This document shows, in pieces, positions 1 through 7,917 of a stretch of 26,217 nt of DNA. Source of the DNA: an uncultured Collinsella sp. (lineage in GTDB: Bacteria > Actinomycetota > Coriobacteriia > Coriobacteriales > Coriobacteriaceae); the NCBI GenBank assembly GCA_902470095.1, contig CABRFG010000030.1, forward strand, positions 1 to 26,217. Reading direction: 5' to 3'. The translations under genes were made by a program, and so were the position numbers. Below the pieces are notes generated by a model, which was not told where the DNA came from, did not search any database, and saw only the letters and a list, made by a program, of their open reading frames with translations. Position 1 is the first letter of the stretch, and each line of letters opens with the position of its first letter.

Positions 1-441
1 CAGCTGGTCGGCAGCGGCGGGGCGGTAGACATCGCACGCGGCGAGCAGGGGCGAGCGGCCCTGCTTCTTGAGCAGGTAGGCCAGCTTTACGGCCGCCGTG
101 GTCTTACCGGAGCCCTGCAGGCCCACGAGCATGATGACATTGGGAATGCGGTTGCTAAAGACGAGCTTGCTCTCGGTTGAGCCGAGCATCTCGGTGAGCT
201 CGTCGAGCACGATCTTGACGACGTTTTGTGCCGGCGACAGCGACTCCATGACCTCGGCGGTCATGCAGCGCTCCTTGGTCTTGGCAACGAACTCCTTGAC
301 GACCTTAAAGTTAACGTCGGCCTCGAGCAGCGCCATGCGAATATCGCGCATGGCCGAGGTAATATCGGCCTCGGTCAGCTTACCCTTACCGCGCAGGCGG
401 TCAAATGTGTCGTTGAGGCGATCGCTCAGGGAATCAAACAC
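1..441 (-). CDS. ffh: Signal recognition particle GTPase Ffh, N-terminal part (runs off the window)
   Basis: Ffh binds signal peptides on translating ribosomes together with the SRP RNA and docks to FtsY at the membrane. Only the first 147 codons are present, covering the helical N domain and the start of the G domain. The P-loop GLQGSGKTT begins near residue 107, and the DVYRPAAADQL segment typical of SRP GTPases lies at residues 137-147. I chose a GTG start at 441 because GGAG sits 6 nt upstream and the protein then begins MFDSLSDRL, as in other Ffh proteins. It starts 10 nt after the ftsY stop, so the SRP protein and its receptor are probably co-expressed. The M domain lies outside the window. 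Confidence 0.95.
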   Translation of the reverse strand, partial: MFDSLSDRLNDTFDRLRGKGKLTEADITSAMRDIRMALLEADVNFKVVKEFVAKTKERCMTAEVMESLSPAQNVVKIVLDELTEMLGSTESKLVFSNRIPNVIMLVGLQGSGKTTAAVKLAYLLKKQGRSPLLAACDVYRPAAADQL

Positions 442-451
442 TGGTTACTCC

Positions 452-1369
452 TTAGTTGGACTCGCCCACCAGGGCGCGGCAGAAATCTTTGGCGTTAAAC
501 TCCTGCAGGTCATCGACCTGCTCGCCCACGCCGATGCGCAGGATCGGGAGCTTGAGCTTCTCGGCCACGGCCATGGCGATACCGCCCTTAGCCGTGCCGT
601 CGAGCTTAGTCATGATAATACCGTCCAGGCCCAGCGCCTCGTTAAACTCGAGCGCCTGGTTCAGACCGTTTTGGCCCGTCGCGGCATCTATCACGAGGAC
701 AACCGAGACGGGCATGGGGCCGGCGGCCATATTGGCGGCGCGCTTACGCGTCACGTTGACCACCTTGGCAAGCTCGCGCATGAGCTCGGGGCTCGTGTGC
801 AGACGGCCGGCGGTGTCGATAAGCACCAGGTCGCTGCCGCGCTTGTCGGCCTCGTCGAGCACGTCGTAGCAAACGCTCGCCGGGTCGGAGCCGCGGTCGC
901 GCTTGATGACGGGGACACCAGCGCGCTGGCCCCACACATCGAGCTGCTCGATGGCGGCGGCGCGGAAGGTATCGGCTGAACCGATCACGACGTTCTTGCC
1001 GCGGGCAGCCATGGCGCTCGCGATCTTGCCGACCGTCGTGGTCTTGCCGGCACCGTTAATACCCACAAACAGCACGCAGCTCGGCGTGTCGGAGAACGGA
1101 TCGCGCTCGGCGGGCACAAAATGTTGCTCGAGCTGCTCGGCCAGGGCGCGACGGAGCTGCTGGGCGGTCTTAAGGTTCTTCTTGGCCGCGGCGTCGCGCA
1201 GGTCATCGGACACCTTGATAGCGACCTCGGCACCCATGTCACCCATGACGAGAGTGTCCTCAAGGTCCTCCCAAAAATCCTCGTCGACCTCGCCGCCAAA
1301 ATAAAAGACCTCGTTGAGGGCCTCGCGGCTGCGTTCAAGTCCGCGCGAGAGAGCATCGAAGAATCCCAT
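452..1369 (-). CDS. ftsY: SRP receptor GTPase FtsY
   Basis: FtsY is the membrane-associated receptor for Ffh in co-translational targeting. The 305-residue protein has the whole NG core: P-loop GINGAGKTTT at 103-112, DTFRAAAIEQL from 133, DTAGR at 185-189, TKLD at 244-247 and the closing GVGEQVDDL near 270. It begins MGFFDALSRGLERSRE, so the long acidic A domain of enterobacterial FtsY is absent and only a short amphipathic N terminus could contact the membrane. This is common in Gram-positive FtsY. The start overlaps the smc stop by one base (TAATG), which suggests translational coupling, as there is no strong separate Shine-Dalgarno. ffh follows after 10 nt. Confidence 0.96.
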   Translation of the reverse strand: MGFFDALSRGLERSREALNEVFYFGGEVDEDFWEDLEDTLVMGDMGAEVAIKVSDDLRDAAAKKNLKTAQQLRRALAEQLEQHFVPAERDPFSDTPSCVLFVGINGAGKTTTVGKIASAMAARGKNVVIGSADTFRAAAIEQLDVWGQRAGVPVIKRDRGSDPASVCYDVLDEADKRGSDLVLIDTAGRLHTSPELMRELAKVVNVTRKRAANMAAGPMPVSVVLVIDAATGQNGLNQALEFNEALGLDGIIMTKLDGTAKGGIAMAVAEKLKLPILRIGVGEQVDDLQEFNAKDFCRALVGESN

Positions 1370-4300
1370 TATGCATTCACGACCTTTCCGGTTTCGCGAT
1401 CGAGTTTTTGCGAGACGACGCGGCTGACGCCGTCGGCTTGCATCGAGACGCCGTAGAGGACGTCAGCGTCCTCCATAGTACGGCGCTGATGCGAGATAAC
1501 CAAGAGCTGCGTATCGGAACGCAAAACATCGAGCGCGCCGATGAGCTTGGACAGGTTGGCGTCATCGAGTGCCGCCTCGACCTCGTCCAGCACATAGAAC
1601 GGCACCGTACGCGTGCGATACACGGCAAAGAGCAGGGCGAGCGCCGTCAGGCTCTTCTCGCCGCCCGACATGAGCATCATCTTGCTGATGCGCTTGCCAC
1701 GCGGCTGCGCCACGACCTCGATGCCTGTCTCGGCCGGATGCTCGGGATCGGTCATCTCCAGATGTGCCTGGCCACCCGGGAACAGCATGGCGAAGATCTC
1801 GCGGAAGTTCGCATCGACCTTCTCAAAGGTCACCAGGAAGGCCTTACGCATCTTACGGTCGATGGCCGCCGTGATCTTGGTGAGCGCCTTGCGTGCGCTC
1901 TCAAGATCGGCCAGCTGCTCCTCGATGTAATCGGCGCGGCGCTTGAGCTGCTCGTACTCCTCCATGGCAACCTGGTTCACAGGGCCCAGGTTGTTGATCT
2001 GGCGCACGAGCAGGTTGAGCTCGCGCTCGGCGGCATCGCGGTCGGTGGGCGCGGGAAGCATGAGCGCTTCCTCGAGTACCGTGGTGCCATCGGCGGTAAT
2101 GGCCTTGATGGCCGCCTCTACCTGCACCTCGAGCTTGCCGCGGGAGACCTTGAACTCGTTTTGCGTCGCCGTGGCGGCATCGACCCGCTCCTTGGCGCGG
2201 GAGACCTCGGCCTTGGCGTCCTCGATGGTCTTCTTGAGCGAGGCCGAGTCCGCCTCCTCGAGCGAAGCCTGGTCACGCAGGCGCGCGGCCCAATCCGACG
2301 CGCGCTCCAGCAGGGCCGAATAGCGCTCGTGCATGGGATCGACGCGCAGGCGCAGCAGCTCGAGCGAGCGCGAGGCCTGGCGTGTTCCGCGGATACGGCG
2401 GTCGATGCCCTCCAGGCGATGCTCCAGGTCGGGCACACGGCCCTTCAGCGAACGCAGACGCTCGCTCGTCTGGGCCAGACGCACCTTGGCATCGGCGAGC
2501 TTGCCGGCTGCCTCGGAATCGTCACGGCGCACGCGATCGAGCTCGTCGTTGGCTTCGGCAATCTGGAGACTTAAGTCGCTTGCCTGCGCACGGGCCTCGT
2601 CACGCGAACGGGTAAGCTCGTCAACGCGCGGGCGCGCAGCGCGAACGGCCTCGGCGGCCTGCTCGCGGCGCTTGGAGATGCGCACGCGCTCGACCTCGGC
2701 ATTGTTGGCGCTTTGCTCCAGGCGGCCGATCTCGGAAAGCAGCGAGCGGCGCTCGCCCTCAAGACGGGCGATCTCGCCGGCGGCATCGCCCTCGGCGGCA
2801 CGCGCCTCCTCGACGGCCGCATTGGCCTCGACGACCTGATCCGACACATGTTCAAACACGGCAGCCAGATCGGGCTCCAGGCCCTCTAACTCGCGAATAC
2901 GACGCTTGCGCTCCAGAGCACCCGAAGCCTCGCCGGCATCGAGGCCCACGCGAACCAGGCCGCCACAGGCGACGCGGGCGCCATCGGGGGTCACGTAAGT
3001 CACGCCGTCAACGACCGGCGCCGACAGCGCGGCAGCGAGATCGTCCACTACGTAATAGCCGCCGAGCAGCGCCTCGACGACGGGACCATAGCCTGCGCGC
3101 ACGGACAGACGATCAACCAAACGGGTACCGGAGGCGCCCTCAGCGGCGGTAGAGCCACTCACGCCGCGCGTCACCAGCAGCGCCTCGCCCGAGGCCTTCT
3201 TCTGGTCCAGAGCGGCACGACCGGCACGCTCAAGCGCGGACGTATCGTCGAACAGCAGCGCATCGATATCGCCGGCGAGCAATTGCTCAACCAGGCCCTC
3301 AAGCTCGCGCGGGGCCTCGAGCACGTCGCCCAGACGACCCGAGACATCATCGCCCAGCGCACCCACCAGACGACTCACGAGCGGCGAGCTGTCGGCCATG
3401 CGGGCATCGAGTTTCTTTTGACTGGCAAGCTCTGAGCGCACCTCGGATAACTTGTTGCGCGCCTCGCTCTCGCGGGCACGCAGGTCCTTCAGGGCCGCGC
3501 GTGCCGTCTCGGTGGCCTCACGCGCATCGACCTGAGCCCGGCGCGCTTCCTCAAGAGCGCCCTCAAGCTCCTCGGCGCGGTCGCGACGGCTCTCGAGCGA
3601 GGCCGTGACCTCCTCGAGCTGTTCATCGATCTGCTCAAGGCGCGAGGCATACATGTTGTCCTCGACCTCGGCATTGGAAAGCGAATCCTTCACCTTGGCG
3701 AGCTCGAGCGCGGCGTTATCGGCCACGCGCTGCACATCGCGTTGCTCACGCGTAAGCTGCGAAATCTGATTGTCGAGCGCCACGCGTCGCTCGTGGAGCT
3801 CAGCGGCGGCAGGACCAGCGGCGTCAACGTCCTCCTGGGCCTGCCTGTGCGCACCGGTCACTTCCTCAAGCTGCGCACGCGCGTCCTCGAGCTCCTCGAC
3901 CACGCGACGACGCTGATGCTCGGAGCTCGAAATCTGCCCGCGCATGTCAGACAGGCGCGACACCATGTTGTGGCCCTTTTCCTCGAGCAGGCGCATGTCG
4001 GAGTTAATGCGGCCGACCACATCTTGCATATGACGGCGCTGCTCGCCTAGGTCGCCCACAAACAGGCCCTTTTCCTCGAGCATGACCTGAAGCTTCTCGA
4101 GCTCGCGCTCCTTTTCGCCCAAGCGGTACTGCGCAAGCTCAAGCTCGGCGGCACCTTCCTTGGAGCGGCTCTCCAGGTCGTTCCACTGCGACTGCAGCGA
4201 ACGCAGCTCGTAAACGGCCAGCATCTGCGTAAGCTCGTTCGCGCGCGAGGACAGCTCTTTGTACTTGCGCGCGCGATCGACCTGACGCTCCAGCGGTCGC

Positions 4301-4905
4301 AGCTGACGGGCGATTTCCTTATTGATGTCGCGGGCACGCGTCAGGTGCTCGTCCATCGACTTAATCTTTTTGAGCGCACGCTCCTTGCGGCGCTTGTGCT
4401 TGGAGATACCGGCGGCTTCCTCGATGAGGGAACGGCGCTCCTCGGGGCGGCTCTGCAAAATGGCGTCGAGCTTGCCCTGGCTAATAATGGAATGCGTATC
4501 CTTGCCCAGGCCCGAATCGTGCAGGATGTCCTGAATGTCCATCAGGCGGCACGGACTCGAGTTGATGAGGTACTCGCTTTCGCCCGAGCGATACATGCGA
4601 CGGGTGATGGCGACCTCGTCAAAGTCGACGGGCAACATATGGTCCGAGTTATCGAGCACCAGCGTGACCTCGGCGACACCCACCGGCTTGCGCGCCGACG
4701 AGCCCGAGAAGATGACATCCTCCATGGCCTGGCCGCGCAGCTGCTTGGCGCTCTGCTCGCCCAGGACCCACAGAATCGAGTCAGAGATGTTCGATTTTCC
4801 CGAGCCGTTTGGACCGACGATGACGGTCAGGCCCGGCTCAAACGTCATATGGGCGCGGTCGGCAAACGACTTGAACCCTTTGAGCGTGAGGGACTTGAGA
4901 TACAC
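1369..4905 (-). CDS. smc: Chromosome partition protein Smc
   Basis: Smc is the ATPase of the bacterial condensin and, with ScpA and ScpB, organises and segregates the chromosome. The 1178-residue protein has the usual length and layout: Walker A GPNGSGKS at 31-38, a long coiled coil, a hinge at roughly 500-665, a second coiled coil, the ABC signature LMSGGEKSLTALAL from 1078 and Walker B FYVLDEVEAALDD near 1103. The start is GTG at 4905, with GAGGA just upstream and the canonical opening MYLKSLTLKGFKSFA. It lies 10 nt after rnc and overlaps ftsY by one base. The rnc-smc-ftsY order is a classic Gram-positive arrangement. scpA and scpB are not in the window. Confidence 0.98.
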   Translation of the reverse strand: MYLKSLTLKGFKSFADRAHMTFEPGLTVIVGPNGSGKSNISDSILWVLGEQSAKQLRGQAMEDVIFSGSSARKPVGVAEVTLVLDNSDHMLPVDFDEVAITRRMYRSGESEYLINSSPCRLMDIQDILHDSGLGKDTHSIISQGKLDAILQSRPEERRSLIEEAAGISKHKRRKERALKKIKSMDEHLTRARDINKEIARQLRPLERQVDRARKYKELSSRANELTQMLAVYELRSLQSQWNDLESRSKEGAAELELAQYRLGEKERELEKLQVMLEEKGLFVGDLGEQRRHMQDVVGRINSDMRLLEEKGHNMVSRLSDMRGQISSSEHQRRRVVEELEDARAQLEEVTGAHRQAQEDVDAAGPAAAELHERRVALDNQISQLTREQRDVQRVADNAALELAKVKDSLSNAEVEDNMYASRLEQIDEQLEEVTASLESRRDRAEELEGALEEARRAQVDAREATETARAALKDLRARESEARNKLSEVRSELASQKKLDARMADSSPLVSRLVGALGDDVSGRLGDVLEAPRELEGLVEQLLAGDIDALLFDDTSALERAGRAALDQKKASGEALLVTRGVSGSTAAEGASGTRLVDRLSVRAGYGPVVEALLGGYYVVDDLAAALSAPVVDGVTYVTPDGARVACGGLVRVGLDAGEASGALERKRRIRELEGLEPDLAAVFEHVSDQVVEANAAVEEARAAEGDAAGEIARLEGERRSLLSEIGRLEQSANNAEVERVRISKRREQAAEAVRAARPRVDELTRSRDEARAQASDLSLQIAEANDELDRVRRDDSEAAGKLADAKVRLAQTSERLRSLKGRVPDLEHRLEGIDRRIRGTRQASRSLELLRLRVDPMHERYSALLERASDWAARLRDQASLEEADSASLKKTIEDAKAEVSRAKERVDAATATQNEFKVSRGKLEVQVEAAIKAITADGTTVLEEALMLPAPTDRDAAERELNLLVRQINNLGPVNQVAMEEYEQLKRRADYIEEQLADLESARKALTKITAAIDRKMRKAFLVTFEKVDANFREIFAMLFPGGQAHLEMTDPEHPAETGIEVVAQPRGKRISKMMLMSGGEKSLTALALLFAVYRTRTVPFYVLDEVEAALDDANLSKLIGALDVLRSDTQLLVISHQRRTMEDADVLYGVSMQADGVSRVVSQKLDRETGKVVNA

Positions 4906-4915
4906 GGTTCCTCGC

Positions 4916-5641
4916 TTACACGTGCTTCTTGTTCAGAATCACGCCGTTGGTGGTGTAACCCATGCGGTCGAGCGCTTCGAGCGCGGCAGCTCCCTCGGCT
5001 TCCTTCTTTGAGGAGCCGGAGCCGCGACCCTGGCGAATACCATCGATCAAAACCACAGCGGTAAAGGTGGGCGCATGCGCCGGGCCCTCGGAGCCAACGA
5101 GCTTGTACGCCGGAGGTTCGTGACCGTCGGCTTGCACGCACTCCTGCAAAAACGACTTGGGGTTCGCAGGATGCTCGGCACGCTCGGAAGCCAAATGCGG
5201 CTTAAGCGTACGGTGAATGAACTCCGCCGCAACGTCCCAGCCGGCATCCAGGTACAGCGCGCCCACGAGCGACTCATAGACGTTCTCGAGGGCCGAATGC
5301 AGGCCGCGCGCACCGGTACCGGTCTCGGAGGCACCAAAGATGATGATGTCGTCGATGCCCAGCTCGTGAGAAACCTCGGACAGCGTAGCGCCCGAGACAA
5401 GCGACACCTTCAAGCGCGTGAGCTTGCCCTCGTCAAACTCCGGATAGGACTCAAACAGGGAGCGTGCGACCACAGCGCCCAAAATGGAATCGCCCAAGAA
5501 CTCAAGGCGCTCATAGCTGGCAGAAACCGGCTGGCCCTCGACTGCCGAGGGATGCGTAAGCGCCGCGCGCAGCAGCACCTTATTGTTGAACTCGTGGCCC
5601 AGGATTTCCTGGGCGCGCGTAAGTCGGTCGGATAAAGCCAA
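4916..5641 (-). CDS. rnc: Ribonuclease III
   Basis: RNase III cleaves double-stranded RNA and matures rRNA precursors. The 241-residue protein has the RNase III signature ERLEFLGDS at 44-52, with expected catalytic Glu47 and Asp51. A second acidic patch lies around 119-123 (ENVYE), where Glu123 matches the essential metal-binding glutamate. A double-stranded RNA-binding domain spans about 161-226. The position matching E. coli Asp114 is Asn120; I believe Asn occurs there in other family members, so I do not infer loss of activity. The start is a rare TTG at 5641, giving MALSDRLTRAQ. Its Shine-Dalgarno AAGGAGG lies inside the last codons of acpP, whose stop is 3 nt away, so the two genes are probably coupled. 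Confidence 0.95.
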   Translation of the reverse strand: MALSDRLTRAQEILGHEFNNKVLLRAALTHPSAVEGQPVSASYERLEFLGDSILGAVVARSLFESYPEFDEGKLTRLKVSLVSGATLSEVSHELGIDDIIIFGASETGTGARGLHSALENVYESLVGALYLDAGWDVAAEFIHRTLKPHLASERAEHPANPKSFLQECVQADGHEPPAYKLVGSEGPAHAPTFTAVVLIDGIRQGRGSGSSKKEAEGAAALEALDRMGYTTNGVILNKKHV

Positions 5642-5644
5642 GAC

Positions 5645-5887
5645 TTAAGCCTCCTTGGCAGCTTCGATAGCGTCGACGGCGTCGGCGACAGAGTTGAGCG
5701 AGAGCAGGGTCTCGTCATCGATCTCGAGGTTGAACTCATCCTCGATAGCCGTAACCAGCTGCAGGCGCTCGAGCGAGTTGGCATCGAGGTCGTCAAAGGT
5801 GGTCTCCTCGCTAATTTCGGCAACATCGACGCCCAGAACGTCAGCAGCGACCTCGGCGATCTTGTCGAAGATTTCGGAGCGGTCCAT
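5645..5887 (-). CDS. acpP: Acyl carrier protein
   Basis: ACP carries growing acyl chains on 4'-phosphopantetheine in fatty acid synthesis and donates acyl groups to PlsX. The protein has 80 residues, is strongly acidic and has the four-helix ACP pattern. Ser38 lies in the sequence DLDANSLERLQL and is the expected attachment site. The usual DSL motif reads NSL here, with Asn37 in place of the nearly universal Asp. The ATG at 5887 is preceded by GAGAGGAAG and gives the typical length; an upstream in-frame extension is unlikely. plsX lies 124 nt upstream, and that spacer contains a 20-bp palindrome. rnc follows after 3 nt. Confidence 0.94.
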   Translation of the reverse strand: MDRSEIFDKIAEVAADVLGVDVAEISEETTFDDLDANSLERLQLVTAIEDEFNLEIDDETLLSLNSVADAVDAIEAAKEA

Positions 5888-5924
5888 AGCGCTTCCTCTC
5901 ATAGTGCATGAATACCAAAAGAAT

Positions 5925-5944
5925 GGTACCGCCCGGGCGGTACC
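5925..5944 (-). promoter_or_regulatory. Perfect 20-bp palindrome in the acpP leader (operator or attenuator candidate)
   Basis: The sequence from GGTACCGC to GCGGTACC is a perfect 10+10 inverted repeat between plsX and acpP. In RNA it can form an 8-bp stem with a CCGG tetraloop. The following bases on the minus strand are ATTCTTTTGG, a poor U-tract, so a strong terminator is doubtful. It ends 37 nt before the acpP start, within the expected first 30 nt of a transcript from the putative -10 at 5959-5964. It could be a repressor operator or an RNA structure. Confidence 0.55.
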
Positions 5945-5958
5945 AAGACACGGTTCTG

Positions 5959-5964
5959 ATTCTA
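5959..5964 (-). promoter_or_regulatory. Possible acpP promoter -10 (TAGAAT)
   Basis: The minus strand reads TAGAAT, a five-of-six match to the sigma-70-type -10. I see no convincing -35 at 16-18 bp spacing. Transcription would start about 65 nt before acpP, just ahead of the palindrome at 5925-5944. Confidence 0.3.
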
Positions 5965-6011
5965 CCCCACGACGTGCACCGCGAAGCACATAACAGCGCT
6001 CTAACTCGCTC

Positions 6012-7031
6012 TTATAAAACGATACCGTCCATAGAGTTGGCGACATTCTCGACCAGCCCGGCGCGCACGGCTTCGGCCGCCGCGAGCGTACCGTTTTTGA
6101 CAGCCTCGACCGAGGTGGCACCATGGCCGATCAGGACCACGCCGCGCAGGCCCAAAAGAATCGCGCCGCCCTTGGCGTCGCCCGAAAGTTTGGCTTTAAT
6201 CTCGCGCATCTGCTTTTTGATGAGCAGCGCGGCAATCTTGGTGCCGAGCGAAGACATAAAGACACCCTTGAGCTCCTGCAGCAAAAACTTGGCAGCGCCC
6301 TCGGTGGCCTTGAGCGCAATATTGCCCGACATACCATCGGCAACGACGACATCGAAGTTGCCTGAGGTGAGGTCGGTGCCCTCGCAGTTACCAACAAAGC
6401 CGGGAACGGCGGCCTTCATAGCAGGGAAACAGGCCTTGGTAAAGTTAGAACCCTTCTCGTCCTCGGTGCCGTTGGCAAGCAGGCCCACGCGAGGATGCTC
6501 GATGCCCAGGACGACGCGGGCATAGGCGCCGCCCATCTGGGCAAAACGCACCATATCGTCAACCTCGACATCGGGGTTGGCACCCATGTCGCACAGCACC
6601 GTCAGACCGCCGGCGCGATTGGGCAGCGCATTGGTCAGACAGGGGCGCACCGGTTGCTTCTTGCCTTCGGCCTGATACCTAAACGGCGTCACGTAGGCGG
6701 TGGCAGCGGCGGTCATGGCACCGGTCGAGCCGGCGGAGAAGAACGCATCCGCGTTGCCCTTCTTAATGGCGCGGCAAGAAAGCACGATCGACGACTTACG
6801 CTTGGTCATCACGGCGCGAATGGGATCGTCATCCATGGCGATAACGTCAGGCGCCTCAAGGGCCTCAACACGTGCATGGGAAGCTGCAAAGGGATTGACG
6901 ATTTCGGCGGGACCAGCTGCCAAGACCTCGATATCGGGATCGGCGGCAAGCGCAGCTTCGATACCATCGAGAACAACCTGAGGTTTCTCGTCTCCGCCCA
7001 CAACGTCTACACAAACGCGAACGTTACTCAT
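6012..7031 (-). CDS. plsX: Phosphate acyltransferase PlsX
   Basis: PlsX makes acyl-phosphate from acyl-ACP and phosphate, the donor that PlsY uses to start glycerophospholipid synthesis. It is a peripheral membrane enzyme. The 339-residue protein opens with the family's VCVDVVGGDEKP block and contains PIRAVMTKRKSS, FFSAGSTGAM near residue 97 and CDMGANPDVE, all typical of PlsX. Two ATGs lie 6 nt apart. I prefer 7031, because GGAG is 7 nt from it and only 1 nt from the other. A terminator-like hairpin ends 17 nt before the start, so expression seems to depend on read-through from rpmF. acpP lies downstream. Confidence 0.95.
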   Translation of the reverse strand: MSNVRVCVDVVGGDEKPQVVLDGIEAALAADPDIEVLAAGPAEIVNPFAASHARVEALEAPDVIAMDDDPIRAVMTKRKSSIVLSCRAIKKGNADAFFSAGSTGAMTAAATAYVTPFRYQAEGKKQPVRPCLTNALPNRAGGLTVLCDMGANPDVEVDDMVRFAQMGGAYARVVLGIEHPRVGLLANGTEDEKGSNFTKACFPAMKAAVPGFVGNCEGTDLTSGNFDVVVADGMSGNIALKATEGAAKFLLQELKGVFMSSLGTKIAALLIKKQMREIKAKLSGDAKGGAILLGLRGVVLIGHGATSVEAVKNGTLAAAEAVRAGLVENVANSMDGIVL

Positions 7032-7048
7032 ATACATGCTCCTTATAC

Positions 7049-7078
7049 AAAAATGGCCGACTCATTGAGCCGGCCATT
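7049..7078 (-). terminator. Intrinsic terminator-like hairpin between rpmF and plsX
   Basis: The minus strand forms a 12-bp stem (AATGGCCGGCTC with GAGTCGGCCATT, one G-U pair) with a 3-nt AAT loop, followed by five Ts. It lies 40 nt after the rpmF stop and its T-run ends 17 nt before the plsX ATG. There is no room for a plsX promoter between hairpin and gene. It is therefore either a partial terminator that sets the rpmF:plsX ratio or an RNA-processing element. Confidence 0.75.
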
Positions 7079-7118
7079 GTGGTTCCATTTGGAACGGCAT
7101 CGCATCCAGAGTATACCG

Positions 7119-7298
7119 TTACTCGGTAACGATAACCTCGCGGTCCTTGTAGAAACCGCAGCTGGGGCACACGTGGTGCGGAAGCTTAACAGCGCCGCAA
7201 CGGGGGCACGTGGACTGAGCCGCAGCCGAGATCTTCATGTTGGCGGAACGACGGGTGTGAGTGCGGATACGACCCTGCTTTTGTTTAGGTACGGGCAT
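7119..7298 (-). CDS. rpmF: 50S ribosomal protein L32
   Basis: This 59-codon gene encodes the L32 protein of the large ribosomal subunit. The N terminus MPVPKQKQGRIRTHTRRSAN is the basic, rRNA-binding opening of the L32 family (usually MAVPKRK...). Next come CPRC and CPSC pairs (C-x2-C, x12, C-x2-C), which form the zinc ribbon of the zinc-binding version of L32, and the protein ends YKDREVIVTE. An AAGGAAGG Shine-Dalgarno lies just upstream of the ATG at 7298. It sits downstream of yceD and upstream of plsX, the conserved yceD-rpmF-plsX order. Confidence 0.96.
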   Translation of the reverse strand: MPVPKQKQGRIRTHTRRSANMKISAAAQSTCPRCGAVKLPHHVCPSCGFYKDREVIVTE

Positions 7299-7324
7299 AG
7301 TGACCTTCCTTATGAACTATCCAG

Positions 7325-7359
7325 TGTGGCGATTACGCGCAAGTAGCGATACTACCACA
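7325..7359 (-). other. Possible folded leader between yceD and rpmF
   Basis: In the 64-nt gap before rpmF the minus strand can pair TGTGG with CCACA around an inner GTAG/CTAC hairpin. It has no T-run, so it is not a terminator. It may be chance pairing. I list it because it is the only structure I see in the untranslated leader of this ribosomal protein gene. Confidence 0.2.
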
Positions 7360-7362
7360 GTT

Positions 7363-7917
7363 TTACTCATCGAGCTTGAGATTCTTCAATGCTGCAAATG
7401 GATTTTCCGTGGCAGCGGCCCATTCTGCCTCTGCCTGGGCGGCGCAATCGCATTGCTCGACGTTGAGATTGCAACCGCAAGTGGGGCAAAGGCCGCGGCA
7501 ATCGGGCTTGCACAGGACAACGAACGGCGTGTCCATGACGACCGCGTCGTTGATGGGCTCTCCCAGATCGACGATGCGATCCTCGCCCAGGAGCTCGTAG
7601 CCGTCTTCGTAGGCCTCGGGATCCTCGGGCTCCTCAAAGAGATAAAACTCCTCGATCTCGCCGGCGATATCAAACGAGGCGGGCTCCAGGCAACGGTCGC
7701 ACTCGCCGGTGGCGTGCGCGCGAACCATGCCCGTGAGCAAAACACCGGTACCGGCATTGGTGAAGACAACGTCGTAGTCGATGCCGTCCTGTAGCTGGTA
7801 CTCCTTCTCGCCCACCGTGTAGGTGGCGACATCGACCTTACCGGTCAGCGGATACGAATCTCCAGGAAACTCGAGCTGCTCGGAAAGATCGACGGTAACG
7901 CTCGGGAACTCAGCCAT
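7363..7917 (-). CDS. yceD: YceD family (DUF177) protein
   Basis: YceD-family proteins are encoded next to rpmF in most bacteria and are linked to 23S rRNA accumulation; the exact biochemical role is not settled. The 184-residue protein is acidic. It has a C-x2-C pair at 73-76 (CDRC) and a cysteine-rich block near 136-157 (CKPDC, CPTC, CDC). It ends in the typical ENPFAALKNLK motif. The start is the ATG at 7917, which overlaps the stop of the upstream gene by one base (TAATG); a longer open frame upstream of it overlaps that gene and is not supported. The cysteine clusters suggest metal binding, an inference. rpmF follows. Confidence 0.9.
   Translation of the reverse strand: MAEFPSVTVDLSEQLEFPGDSYPLTGKVDVATYTVGEKEYQLQDGIDYDVVFTNAGTGVLLTGMVRAHATGECDRCLEPASFDIAGEIEEFYLFEEPEDPEAYEDGYELLGEDRIVDLGEPINDAVVMDTPFVVLCKPDCRGLCPTCGCNLNVEQCDCAAQAEAEWAAATENPFAALKNLKLDE

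Noticed and set aside
5888..6124. N-terminal extension of acpP to a 159-residue protein
   Set aside because: The extension runs through the palindrome and the end of plsX, has no ACP homology, and the internal ATG at 5887 has a good Shine-Dalgarno.
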